Positions 34,636 through 43,846 of a DNA stretch of 59,072 nucleotides are shown here, piece after piece. Under the pieces are notes generated by a model that made no database searches, had not been told where the DNA came from, and saw nothing but the letters and a program-made list of their open reading frames with translations. A program made the translations under genes and the position numbers. This DNA comes from Mycobacterium colombiense (GTDB lineage Bacteria > Actinomycetota > Actinomycetes > Mycobacteriales > Mycobacteriaceae), in contig NZ_QMEV01000030.1 of NCBI RefSeq assembly GCF_003284935.1, positions 1 through 59,072 of the forward strand. The letters run 5' to 3'. Positions within the stretch are counted from its first letter, which is position 1; each line of letters starts with the position of its first letter.

Positions 34636-35530
34636 ATTTGTCGGGGTTGGCGACATCCCATAGCGCGCAGACCTTTCCGTCGCGCACCGTCGCGGCCATG
34701 ATCCGCGGCATCAGCTCGCGGTAGCCCTCACTGGCGGGGCAGCCGGGTGTGTAACCGCCGAGCTCGCCGTTGACCAGCCCCAGCTGGTACGAGGTGAACA
34801 TCGCCGGGCCGTAGCGCTGGGCCAGGCCGAAGAAGAACCGGGCCACCTTGTCGGCGCCGTGAATGACGTTGATTGCGGTGGGGGCCTTGCCATTCGCGTC
34901 GCCGGTCAGGATCACGTCGGGATGCAGCAGCGCCACCACGGCGTCCAGATCCCCTGCGGCCATGGCGGCCAGCAATTTGCCCACCACCTCGTTGTGCGCC
35001 GGATCGGGCTTGGGTGCGGGCTCGGCGGCGACGGCCTTGCGGGCCCGCGACGCCAGCTGCCGCGCGGCGGCCTCGTTGGTGCCCAGCACCTCGGCCACCT
35101 CCGCGAACGGCACGGCGAACCCGTCGTGCAGCACGAAGGCGACCCGCTGATCGGGCGACAGCCGCTCGAGCACCACCATCGCGGCGAACCGCGCGTCCTC
35201 ATCGGCCACCACCGCGGACAACGGATCGGGTTCCGAAGCGGGGGAGGCGAACCCGGTGACGACCGGCTCGGGCAGCCAGTTGCCGGTGTAGGTCTCGCGG
35301 CGATGCGCGGCGGAGCGCAGCCTGTCCAGGCCCAGCCTGCTCACCACCGTGGTCAGCCAGGCGCGCAGGTCGGTGATCTGCGTTGCCTTCTCGGGGTCCT
35401 GCCGGTGCCAGCGCAGCCAGGCGTCCTGGACGATGTCCTCGGCGTCGGCCACCGTGCCGGTGAGCCGGTAGGCCACCGCCATGAGATGCGGACGCAGCGC
35501 TTCGAACTCGCTGACCTGCGTTGAGGTCAT
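34607..35530 (-). CDS. sigJ: ECF RNA polymerase sigma factor SigJ
   Basis: A 307-residue ECF41-type sigma factor. Region 2 (about 10-75) has HLMAVAYRLTGTVADAEDIVQD and WLRWHRQ; region 4 (about 110-165) has RLSPDQRVAFVLHDGF and FAEVAEVLGTNEAAARQLASRAR. A SnoaL/NTF2-like domain (about 185-300) follows and is known to regulate ECF41 factors in cis. In M. tuberculosis SigJ is linked to peroxide resistance. The ATG at 35530 is supported by TAGGCT six bases upstream. An AhpD-like thiol protein lies convergent downstream, in line with an oxidative-stress theme. Confidence 0.92.
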   Translation of the reverse strand: MTSTQVSEFEALRPHLMAVAYRLTGTVADAEDIVQDAWLRWHRQDPEKATQITDLRAWLTTVVSRLGLDRLRSAAHRRETYTGNWLPEPVVTGFASPASEPDPLSAVVADEDARFAAMVVLERLSPDQRVAFVLHDGFAVPFAEVAEVLGTNEAAARQLASRARKAVAAEPAPKPDPAHNEVVGKLLAAMAAGDLDAVVALLHPDVILTGDANGKAPTAINVIHGADKVARFFFGLAQRYGPAMFTSYQLGLVNGELGGYTPGCPASEGYRELMPRIMAATVRDGKVCALWDVANPDKFTGSPLRAR

Positions 35531-35536
35531 GCGCAA

Positions 35537-35542
35537 AGCCTA
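35537..35542 (-). promoter_or_regulatory. -10 box of leaderless sigJ promoter
   Basis: Minus-strand TAGGCT, then six bases, then the sigJ ATG. The outermost base of the box is also the first base of the 56-base repeat array, so the -35 region is repeat DNA. Confidence 0.6.
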
Positions 35543-35709
35543 GCGCGGCGACGCCGAGCGCCGAACGGCGCGAGGAAGGAACCGCGCCATCAAACCGAGC
35601 GCGGCGACGCCGAGCGCCGAACGGCGCGAGGAAGGAGCCGCGCCATCAAACCGAGCGCGGCGACGCCGAGCGCCGAACGGCGCGAGGAAGGAGCCGCGCC
35701 ATCCAGCCG
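35542..35709. repeat. Three-copy 56-base tandem array, GATGGC family type B
   Basis: Units at 35542-35597, 35598-35653 and 35654-35709, each starting AGCGCGGCGACGCCGAGCGC and ending near GCGCCATC. Units 1 and 2 differ at one base (GGAACC versus GGAGCC); unit 3 differs near its end. The reverse complement shares GATGGC, CGGCTCCT and CTCGCGCCGTT with the array at 16070-16243. The array fills the space between the -10 boxes of sigJ and the aminotransferase gene. Confidence 0.92.
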
Positions 35710-35714
35710 AGCGC

Positions 35715-35720
35715 TACGCT
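35715..35720 (+). promoter_or_regulatory. -10 box of the aminotransferase promoter
   Basis: TACGCT lies five bases after the repeat array and ten bases before the ATG at 35731, predicting a leader of about 3-4 bases. Confidence 0.5.
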
Positions 35721-35730
35721 CACCAACAAC

Positions 35731-37074
35731 ATGACTGGGAATCTCTGGCTGCACTTCGCCCGGCACGGCCCGGACATCACGCCGCCGATCATCACCCGCG
35801 GCGAGGGTGTCACCATCTACGACGACCGCGGCAAGAGTTACCTCGACGGCCTGTCCGGGCTGTTCACCGTGCAGGTCGGCCATGGCCGCACCGAGCTCGC
35901 CGAGGTCGCCGCCCGCCAGGCGGGCACGCTGGCGTTCTTCCCGCTGTGGGGCTACGCCACTCCCCCGGCGATCGAGCTCGCCGAACGCCTCGCCGGCCAC
36001 GCCCCGGGCGACGTGAACCGGGTGTTCTTCACCACCGGCGGAACCGAGGCCGTCGAGACCGCGTGGAAATTGGCCAAGCAGTACTTCAAGCTCACCGGCA
36101 AACCCGGTAAGCACAAGGTGATTTCGCGATCGGTCGCCTACCACGGCACCACCCAGGGCGCGCTGGCGATCACCGGGCTGCCGAAATACAAGGCGCCGTT
36201 CGAGCCGGTGACACCCGGCGGCTTCCGGGTGCCCAACACCAACTTCTACCGGGCGCCCGAAACGCTGCGCACCGACCCGAAGGCGTTCGGGCAGTGGGCC
36301 GCCGACCGGATCGCCGAGGCCATCGAGTTCGAGGGCCCCGACACCGTGGCCGCGGTGTTTCTGGAGCCGGTGCAGAACGCGGGCGGCAGCATCCCGCCTC
36401 CCCCAGGCTATTTCGCGCGGGTGCGCGAGATCTGCGACGAATACGACGTGCTGCTGGTCTCCGACGAGGTGATCTGCGCGTTCGGCCGGATCGGGTCGAT
36501 GTTCGCCTGCTCATCGGACCTCGGCGACTTCGGCTATGTGCCCGACATGATCACCTGCGCCAAGGGGATGACGTCGGGCTACTCACCGATCGGCGCCATG
36601 ATCGCCAGCGAGCGGCTGTTCGAGCCGTTCAACGACGGCGCCACCATGTTCCCGCACGGCTATACCTTTGGCGGCCACCCGGTTTCGGCGGCCGTCGGGC
36701 TGGCCAACCTGGACATCTTCGAGCGCGAGGGCCTCAACGATCACGTCAGAACTCAGGCGCCCGCCTTCCGCGCCACCCTGGAGAAGCTGTACGACCTGCC
36801 CATCGTCGGCGACGTGCGCGGGGAGGGATTCTTCTACGGCGTGGAATTGGTCAAGGACCAGGCCACCAAGCAGACCTTCAGCGACGACGAACGCCGCCCG
36901 TTGCTGGCCCGGGTCTCCTCGGCGCTGTTCGAGGCGGGGTTGTATTGCCGCACCGACGACCGCGGCGATTCGGTCATCCAACTGGCGCCGCCGCTGATCA
37001 GCGGCCAGGCCGAATTCGACCTCATTGAGGCGGCGCTGCGCGCGGTGCTCAGCGACGAGTGCCGTCTGCTGTAG
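35731..37074 (+). CDS. Class III PLP-dependent aminotransferase
   Basis: A 447-residue omega-type aminotransferase equivalent to Rv3329. It has TTGGTEAVETAWKLA (phosphate cup), YHGTTQGAL, the Asp loop LLVSDEVICAFGRIG (D245) and the PLP lysine K278 in ITCAKGMTSGYSP. GYTFGGHPVSAAV is the second family signature. Members use beta-alanine, taurine, putrescine or similar amines with pyruvate or 2-oxoglutarate; the amine donor here is not predictable. The ATG at 35731 excludes 70 codons of translated repeat upstream. Confidence 0.92.
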   Translation: MTGNLWLHFARHGPDITPPIITRGEGVTIYDDRGKSYLDGLSGLFTVQVGHGRTELAEVAARQAGTLAFFPLWGYATPPAIELAERLAGHAPGDVNRVFFTTGGTEAVETAWKLAKQYFKLTGKPGKHKVISRSVAYHGTTQGALAITGLPKYKAPFEPVTPGGFRVPNTNFYRAPETLRTDPKAFGQWAADRIAEAIEFEGPDTVAAVFLEPVQNAGGSIPPPPGYFARVREICDEYDVLLVSDEVICAFGRIGSMFACSSDLGDFGYVPDMITCAKGMTSGYSPIGAMIASERLFEPFNDGATMFPHGYTFGGHPVSAAVGLANLDIFEREGLNDHVRTQAPAFRATLEKLYDLPIVGDVRGEGFFYGVELVKDQATKQTFSDDERRPLLARVSSALFEAGLYCRTDDRGDSVIQLAPPLISGQAEFDLIEAALRAVLSDECRLL

Positions 37075-37301
37075 CCAGGATCCGCCTGACCTCGTACGCG
37101 GCCAGCAGCACCTCCCGCGAATGCGCCGCGGTGGGGCTGCTCCCGATCCGCGATTGCGCGTTGCACAGCCAGGCCAGCGCCGACCGCAGGTCGCCCTCGG
37201 GCGCGGCATCGCGGTGCTGCTTCAGCTCCGCCAGCACCCGGTCATGATCGGAGCTGCGAACCTGGCTGCCCTTCTCCACCTGCTTGAGCAGATGTTCCAA
37301 C
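37049..37301 (-). CDS. Hypothetical helical protein, start unresolved
   Basis: The minus-strand frame ending at 37049 reads [20 protein letters not shown], then [20 protein letters not shown] and [14 protein letters not shown]. Codon use is strongly GC3-biased like real genes here, and helical periodicity is clear. The frame stays open to 37471, but residues before LEHLL look non-coding; the only nearby in-frame start is a TTG at 37299-37301 without a good ribosome site. It overlaps the aminotransferase gene end by 26 bases. The rest of the spacer to dacB1 shows nothing else clear. Confidence 0.42.
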
Positions 37302-37527
37302 GATCGCGGCCCGTCGCCGCCGCGCCGCCGCGCGGACCACGTTCGAGACCAAAACCCGTCGTTTGAAATGGCACATCCCTCGGCAAGTCGGGGCGGTCGA
37401 CGGCATCCAGGCTGACCGCGTGCCCAGCGTAACCCGGCCCAGCCGACACGGCTCAGTAACTTCCGTCTCACCAGTCACAGCGCGGCTCCCCGGATTCGGG
37501 CCGTCGATCGCTTACTGTGCACAGACG

Positions 37528-38769
37528 ATGACCCTGTTACGTTCCGCATCATGCCTGGCAGCGGCGCTTTTCCTGGCGGCCGCCCCCGTCACGGCGGGTC
37601 TGCCGCTCGCCGGCGCAGAACCCGGCGCGGAGCCCAATGCCGCGCCGGCAAACTGCCCGTACAAGGTGAACACGCCGCCGGCGGTGGATTCCTCCGAGGC
37701 CCCCACCGCCGGTGACCCGCCGATCCCGCTGGCGGTGCCCGCCAAGCCGGTCGGCGGTGACGCGCTGGGCAGCTGCGGCATCGTCGCGGCGCCGAACACG
37801 CCAGCCCTGCCCAACGACGTCTCCGCCGAGGCCTGGCTGGTGGCGGACCTGGACAGCGGCGCGGTGATCGCCGCCAAGGATCCCCACGGGCGGCACCGCC
37901 CGGCCAGCATCATCAAGGTGCTGGTCGCGATGGCCTCCATCAACGCGCTCAACCTGAACAAGGCCGTTCCCGGAACCGCCGACGACGCCGCGGCCGAGGG
38001 CACCAAGGTGGGCGTCGAGGAGGGCGGCGTGTTCACCGTCAACCAGCTGCTGCACGGGCTGCTGATGCACTCCGGCAACGACGCCGCGCACGCGCTGGCC
38101 ATGCAGCTGGGCGGCATGCAGCAGGCGCTGGAGAAGATCAACGTGCTATCCGCTAAGCTGGGCGGTCAGGACACCCGGGTGGCGTCGCCGTCGGGCCTGG
38201 ACGCGCCGGGCATGAGCACCTCGGCGTACGACATCGGGCTGTTCTACCGCTACGCCTGGCAGAACCCCACGTTCGCCGACATCGTCGCGACGCGGACGTT
38301 CGACTTCCCTGGCCACGGCGACCACCCGGGCTACGAGCTGGAGAACGACAACCAGTTGCTCTACAAATATCCCGGCGCCCTGGGCGGCAAGACCGGTTAC
38401 ACCGACGACGCGGGCCAGACGTTCGTGGGCGCGGCCAACCACGACGGACGACGGCTGGTGGCGGTGCTGTTGCATGGCACGCGGGTGCCGATCGCGCCGT
38501 GGGAACAGGCCGCGCACCTGCTGGACTACGGCTTCTCCACGCCGCAGGGCACCCAGGTCGCCTCGCTGATCGCCCCGGACCCGTCGCTGGCGCCGGCCAA
38601 GCGCGACGCCGCCGCGGACCCGCTCGCCAACAACGCCGCGGCCGGCGGCATCATCCCGTCCGCGGACGCCATGCCGATCCGGGTGGGTGTGGCGGTGATC
38701 GGCACCGTCGTGGTGTTCGCGCTGATCATGATGGCCCGTTCGATGAACCGCCGACCGCAGCACCGCTGA
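37528..38769 (+). CDS. dacB1: D,D-carboxypeptidase (penicillin-binding protein)
   Basis: A 413-residue class C-type low-molecular-weight PBP (peptidase S11) that trims the terminal D-Ala of peptidoglycan stem peptides. Signal peptide about 1-30; active-site tetrad SIIK (S127, K130), SGN (182-184) and KTG (288-290). A Pro-rich stretch precedes the catalytic domain, and a C-terminal membrane helix (about 387-405) ends in basic MNRRPQHR. The ATG at 37528 is the only sensible signal-peptide start; TACTGT at 37513-37518 is a possible -10. sugI starts five bases after the stop. Confidence 0.93.
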   Translation: MTLLRSASCLAAALFLAAAPVTAGLPLAGAEPGAEPNAAPANCPYKVNTPPAVDSSEAPTAGDPPIPLAVPAKPVGGDALGSCGIVAAPNTPALPNDVSAEAWLVADLDSGAVIAAKDPHGRHRPASIIKVLVAMASINALNLNKAVPGTADDAAAEGTKVGVEEGGVFTVNQLLHGLLMHSGNDAAHALAMQLGGMQQALEKINVLSAKLGGQDTRVASPSGLDAPGMSTSAYDIGLFYRYAWQNPTFADIVATRTFDFPGHGDHPGYELENDNQLLYKYPGALGGKTGYTDDAGQTFVGAANHDGRRLVAVLLHGTRVPIAPWEQAAHLLDYGFSTPQGTQVASLIAPDPSLAPAKRDAAADPLANNAAAGGIIPSADAMPIRVGVAVIGTVVVFALIMMARSMNRRPQHR

Positions 38770-38774
38770 GCGCC

Positions 38775-40139
38775 GTGGCACGCGGATCGCGGCGCGGACT
38801 GCTGGTCGGGCTGACCGCCGCCAGCGTCGGCGTCATCTACGGCTACGACCTGTCCATCATCGCCGGGGCGCAGTTGTTCGTCACCGAGGACTTCGGACTG
38901 TCCACGCGCCAGCAGGAACTGCTGACAACGATGGTGGTGATCGGGCAGATCTTCGGTGCGCTGGGCGCCGGCGTGCTGGCCAACGTCATCGGGCGCAAAC
39001 GATCCGTGGTGCTGATCCTGTGCGCCTACGCGGTTTTCGCGCTGCTGGCCGCGTTCTCGATCTCGCTGCCGATGTTGTTGACGGCGCGGCTGCTGCTGGG
39101 CCTGACCATCGGGGTGACGGTGGTGGTGGTGCCGGTGTACGTGGCCGAATCGGCGCCGACGGCGGTGCGCGGCTCGCTGCTGACGGCTTATCAGCTGGCG
39201 ATCGTCAGCGGCCTGATCGTCGGCTATCTGACCGGCTACGCGCTGGCCGGCACCCACAGCTGGCGATGGATGCTGGGGCTCGCCTGTGTGCCCGCAATCC
39301 TGTTGCTGCCGTTGGTGATTCGGATGCCCGACACGGCACGCTGGTATGTGCTCAAGGGCCGGACGGACGAGGCCCGGCGGGCGCTGCTGCGGGTCGAGCC
39401 GGCGGCGCGCGTGGACGACGAGCTGGCCGAGATCGGGCGCGCGCTGAGCGAGGATGCCCCCGGCGCGGGCGGCGGGTTCGCCGAGATGCTGCGGCCGCCG
39501 TACCTGCGGGCCACCGCCTTCGTCGTGGTGCTCGGCTTTCTGATCCAGATCACCGGCATCAACGCGATCATCTACTACAGCCCCCGCATCTTCCAGGCCA
39601 TGGGCTTCACCGGCAATTTCGCGCTGCTCGGGCTCCCGGCCCTGCTGCAGGTCGCCGGGCTGGCGGCGGTCGGCGCGGCGCTGCTGCTGGTCGACCGGGT
39701 GGGCCGACGGCCAATCCTGTTGTGGGGCACCGCCATGATGATCGCCGCCGACGTCGCACTGATGGCGGTGTTCGGCCAGGGTTTCGGCGGCGCGATCGCC
39801 GGGTTCGCCGGCATCCTGTTGTTCATCGTCGGCTACACCATGGGCTTCGGCTCGCTGGGCTGGGTGTACGCCAGCGAAAGCTTCCCGTCGCGGCTACGCT
39901 CGATCGGGTCGAGCACCATGTTGACCTCAAACCTGGTGGCTAACGCCATCATCGCCGCAGTGTTCCTGAGCCTGCTCCATTCGCTGGGCGGCGCAGGGAC
40001 GTTCGCGCTGTTCGCCTCGCTCGCGCTGGTCGCGTTCGTCTTCGTCTACCGCTACGCGCCGGAGACCAAGGGCCGCCAGCTCGAGGACATCCGCCACTTC
40101 TGGGAGAACGGCGGCCGCTGGGAGAACCCGTGCCCTTGA
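38775..40139 (+). CDS. sugI: Sugar-porter family MFS transporter
   Basis: A 454-residue 12-helix permease of the sugar porter branch. It shows GVIYGYDLSIIAGA in helix 1, GRKRSVVL after helix 2, RLLLGLTIGVTVVVVPVYVAE in helix 4, the central loop from PDTARWYVLKG, QITGINAIIYYSPRIF in helix 7, and DRVGRRPILL and PETKGRQLEDI at the C-terminus. The start is the GTG at 38775, five bases after dacB1. The gene is shorter at the N-terminus than M. tuberculosis SugI. The nagA GTG overlaps its end by 10 bases, suggesting an amino sugar or cell-wall sugar as substrate. Confidence 0.9.
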   Translation: MARGSRRGLLVGLTAASVGVIYGYDLSIIAGAQLFVTEDFGLSTRQQELLTTMVVIGQIFGALGAGVLANVIGRKRSVVLILCAYAVFALLAAFSISLPMLLTARLLLGLTIGVTVVVVPVYVAESAPTAVRGSLLTAYQLAIVSGLIVGYLTGYALAGTHSWRWMLGLACVPAILLLPLVIRMPDTARWYVLKGRTDEARRALLRVEPAARVDDELAEIGRALSEDAPGAGGGFAEMLRPPYLRATAFVVVLGFLIQITGINAIIYYSPRIFQAMGFTGNFALLGLPALLQVAGLAAVGAALLLVDRVGRRPILLWGTAMMIAADVALMAVFGQGFGGAIAGFAGILLFIVGYTMGFGSLGWVYASESFPSRLRSIGSSTMLTSNLVANAIIAAVFLSLLHSLGGAGTFALFASLALVAFVFVYRYAPETKGRQLEDIRHFWENGGRWENPCP

Positions 40140-41263
40140 TCGCCGCGGGCACCATGGTGCTCGAGGGTCAGGTCTGCCGCCCGGGCTGGCTGCGGACGGC
40201 CGGTGAAGGGATCGCGGCCTGCGCGCCCGGGCCGCCGCCCGAGCCACCCGATCGGGATTTCCCGGATTGCACTGTGGTGCCGGGCTTTGTCGACATGCAC
40301 GTGCACGGCGGCGGCGGCGCCTCCTACACCGACGCCGACGGCATCGCCGGCGCCGCGGCGTTTCACCTGCGGCACGGCACCACCACCACGCTGGCCAGCC
40401 TGGTCACCGCCTCGCCGCCCGAACTGCTGGACGGGGTGCGCGCGCTGGCCGGGGCCACCGGGCGCGGCACCGTCGCGGGCATCCACCTCGAGGGGCCGTG
40501 GCTGAGCCGGGCGCACTGCGGCGCCCACGACCGGACCCAGATGCGCGATCCGGACGCGCACGAGATCGACGCGCTGCTGGCCGTGGGCGGCGACGCGATC
40601 CTGATGGTGACGCTGGCTCCCGAGCTGCCCGGGGCCGACGCGGCGATCCGGCGCTTCACCGAGGCGGGAGTCGTTGTGGCGGTGGGTCATACGGCCGCCA
40701 CCTATGAGCAGACCCGGCACGCCATCGCGCTGGGCGCCACGGTCGGCACGCATCTGTTCAACGCGATGCCACCGCTGCACCATCGCGAACCCGGCCCGGC
40801 CCTGGCCCTGCTGCGCGACCCCCGGGTGACCGTCGAGCTGATCGCCGACGGCGTGCACCTGCACCCCGACGTGGTGCGGTCGGTGATCGGGGCCGCCGGA
40901 CCCGGCCGGGTCGCCATGGTCAGCGACGCGATCGCCGCGGCCGGCCGCGCCGACGGCGCCTTCCGGCTCGGGGCGGTGCCCATCGACGTCGTCTCCGGCG
41001 TCGCACGCGTGCACGGGACGTCGACGATCGCCGGCAGCACCGCCACCATGGATCGGCTCTTCCGCACGGTGCACGCCGATGCGGGGCTGGTGGCGGCCGT
41101 GCAGACGACGGCCGTGACGCCGGCGCGAGCGCTCGGCCTGCCGCGGGTGGGTGAACTCAGGGCGGGCCACGACGCCAATCTTGTTGTGCTGGACCGCGAT
41201 CTGCAGGTCGGCGCCGTCATGCTGCGCGGTGACTGGCGGGATCCGTCGCCGGAAGTTTGTTAG
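40130..41263 (+). CDS. nagA: N-acetylglucosamine-6-phosphate deacetylase
   Basis: A 377-residue amidohydrolase that removes acetate from GlcNAc-6-phosphate. Metal and substrate motifs: PGFVDMHVHGGGG, GIHLEGPWLS with the metal Glu, VVAVGHTAATYEQ and GTHLFNAMPPLHHREPG (His ligands), and MVSDAIAAAG with the catalytic Asp. It starts with a GTG 10 bases inside the end of sugI. The dacB1-sugI-nagA arrangement suggests recovery of peptidoglycan amino sugars. A riboswitch and sugE follow 25 bases after the stop. Confidence 0.93.
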   Translation: MPLIAAGTMVLEGQVCRPGWLRTAGEGIAACAPGPPPEPPDRDFPDCTVVPGFVDMHVHGGGGASYTDADGIAGAAAFHLRHGTTTTLASLVTASPPELLDGVRALAGATGRGTVAGIHLEGPWLSRAHCGAHDRTQMRDPDAHEIDALLAVGGDAILMVTLAPELPGADAAIRRFTEAGVVVAVGHTAATYEQTRHAIALGATVGTHLFNAMPPLHHREPGPALALLRDPRVTVELIADGVHLHPDVVRSVIGAAGPGRVAMVSDAIAAAGRADGAFRLGAVPIDVVSGVARVHGTSTIAGSTATMDRLFRTVHADAGLVAAVQTTAVTPARALGLPRVGELRAGHDANLVVLDRDLQVGAVMLRGDWRDPSPEVC

Positions 41264-41288
41264 CATCGAGCGCGTCAGCACCTGACAA

Positions 41289-41331
41289 CCGGACGAGGGG
41301 CCCCGTACCCGGCCAGCGACAAGACGGCGCC
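41289..41331 (+). promoter_or_regulatory. Guanidine-III (ykkC-III) riboswitch
   Basis: The stretch starting CCGGACGAGGGGCC, then CGTACCCGGCCAGCGAC, then AAGACGGCGCC matches almost base for base the compact pseudoknot of guanidine-III riboswitches as I recall it (CCGGACGAGG, GTACCCGG, GACAAGACGGCGC). CCGG (41289-41292) can pair with CCGG (41309-41312), and GGGGCC/CC with the GGCGCC end gives the pseudoknot. GGAGG at 41334-41338, the sugE ribosome site, lies immediately after the 3' stem, so guanidinium binding probably controls translation of the exporter. Confidence 0.88.
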
Positions 41332-41344
41332 GCGGAGGTGCGTG

Positions 41345-41659
41345 ATGGCCTGGCTCGTCCTGATTGCGTCGGGGATCCTGGAGGCGGTGTGGGCGACCGC
41401 CCTGAGCAAGGCGGACGGCTTCTCCCGGCCGCTGCCGTCGCTGGTTTTCCTTGCGGCCGTGGCTCTTTCGATGAGCGGATTGGCGATCGCCATGCGCACG
41501 CTGCCGGTCGGAACCAGTTATGCGGTCTGGGTCGGCGTCGGGGCCGCGCTCACGGTGGGTTATGCGATGCTGACCGGTGGCGAATACGTTTCGTCGATCA
41601 AGCTGGCGCTGATCGCCGGGATCGTGGTCTGCGTCGCGGGTCTCAAACTGGTCGGCTAG
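41345..41659 (+). CDS. sugE: SMR-family guanidinium exporter (SugE/Gdx type)
   Basis: A 104-residue protein with four membrane helices. AWLVLIASGILEAVWATALSKA carries the essential E13 and the Gdx-type Trp after it; SLPVGTSYAVW-type helix 3 (here TLPVGTSYAVWVGVGA) is typical of guanidinium exporters rather than multidrug SMR pumps. The ATG at 41345 directly follows an optional GTG. The gene is preceded by a guanidine-III riboswitch, which strongly supports guanidinium export. Its TAG overlaps the stop of the convergent membrane-protein gene (CTAG, 41656-41659). Confidence 0.93.
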   Translation: MAWLVLIASGILEAVWATALSKADGFSRPLPSLVFLAAVALSMSGLAIAMRTLPVGTSYAVWVGVGAALTVGYAMLTGGEYVSSIKLALIAGIVVCVAGLKLVG

Positions 41660-42693
41660 CGGCTGCGCCGGGTGAAGCGGGCGATGCGGGAAAGTGTCAG
41701 CGCGCCAACGGCTCCCAGCGCCATCGCCGTGAGCGTCTGGCGGGTGTTGAGGCCCTCATCCATCTGCACGCGCGGGGCGATGATCGCCGGGGCCGGCGGG
41801 GCGACGGGCAGACTGCGTGGATCCGTGGATGCCGTCGCCGCCCAGGCCGTGCAGAACAGGACCAGATAGGCGGTGATGTAGGCGAACACCATCAAGCCCA
41901 GCACCGGCCCGAACGCGGCTCCCGCGGGACTGCGCAGCACCGTCTTCAGATAGATGGACGCCACCTGTTTGAACACCTCGAAGCCGATCGCCGCGATCAA
42001 CCCCGCGCGCATCGAATCGACCAGGCTGACCTTCTCCCGGGGCAACCGGGCGATCATCCAGGTGAACAGCAACCACGACACCAGCGTCGCGATCAGAATG
42101 GAGATCAGCCAGAAGAGCCAGTCGAACACCACAAACCGCGGTATGCCAAGCCATTTCAGCAGCGCGGACATGGGCGCGGCGTGGCCGACGGTGGTCAGTG
42201 CGACGGTGACCACGATCACCGCGAACGTCCCCACCATCGCCAGCAGATCGGAGAGCTTGTTGCGCACGAAGCCCGGTGACTCGATGTGGGTGTCCCACCA
42301 CATCTCCGTCAGCGCCTGGCGCAGGTGCGAAATCCAGCCCAGGCCCGCCCACACCGCGGTGGCCAAACCGATGATGCCGACCGACGTTCGGGCGTCGATC
42401 GCCGAATTCATCAACTCCTGCAGCTGATTACCCAACGTGCCGTTCACCTGGGAACGGATGTGGTCGTCGATGGTGCTCAACAACTGCGGCCGGCGGGCCA
42501 GCACGAACCCGAAGACCGCGAAACCGACCATGAGCAAAGGGAACAACGCGAAGATCGTGTAATAGGTGAGGCCGGCCGCGAAAAACCCGCCGTTGCGCTC
42601 GTCGAAACGCTGGTAGGCGCGGATGACGTGATCGATCCAGCCGTAGCGGGTCCGCAGTCGATCGAAAATGCCCGGCTTGGCCGGCTCGCTCAT
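41656..42693 (-). CDS. YihY/YhjD-family inner membrane protein
   Basis: A 345-residue multi-helix membrane protein of the YihY/virulence-factor-BrkB family, equivalent to Rv3335c. The family opening AYQRFDERNGGFFAAGLTYY is followed by helices at FALFPLLMVGFAVFGFVLA, SVGIIGLATAVWAGLGWI, VGTFAVIVVTVALTTVG, WLFWLISILIATLVSWLLF and VLGLMVFAYITAYLVLFCTA. LPREKVSLVDSMRAGLIAA links the last two pairs. The ATG at 42693 is chosen; the frame beyond it is antisense to trpS. Transport role unproven. trpS lies 41 bases upstream on the same strand. Confidence 0.87.
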   Translation of the reverse strand: MSEPAKPGIFDRLRTRYGWIDHVIRAYQRFDERNGGFFAAGLTYYTIFALFPLLMVGFAVFGFVLARRPQLLSTIDDHIRSQVNGTLGNQLQELMNSAIDARTSVGIIGLATAVWAGLGWISHLRQALTEMWWDTHIESPGFVRNKLSDLLAMVGTFAVIVVTVALTTVGHAAPMSALLKWLGIPRFVVFDWLFWLISILIATLVSWLLFTWMIARLPREKVSLVDSMRAGLIAAIGFEVFKQVASIYLKTVLRSPAGAAFGPVLGLMVFAYITAYLVLFCTAWAATASTDPRSLPVAPPAPAIIAPRVQMDEGLNTRQTLTAMALGAVGALTLSRIARFTRRSR

Positions 42694-42734
42694 CGCACGA
42701 CTCCAATGAGAAGCGGATCTAGCTCCGTGGGGAT

Positions 42735-43769
<1,035 letters not shown>

Positions 43770-43846
43770 TCACGCGCGGCCGCCGGGGCCGCACGGACCG
43801 GCGCCCGGCCACCCCGGATGTTGCGGTACCGGCGGTACCGCATTTA

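Noticed and set aside
16070..35709. The 56-58-base arrays as CRISPR arrays
   Set aside because: Units are directly abutting with no unique spacers, and no cas genes are present.
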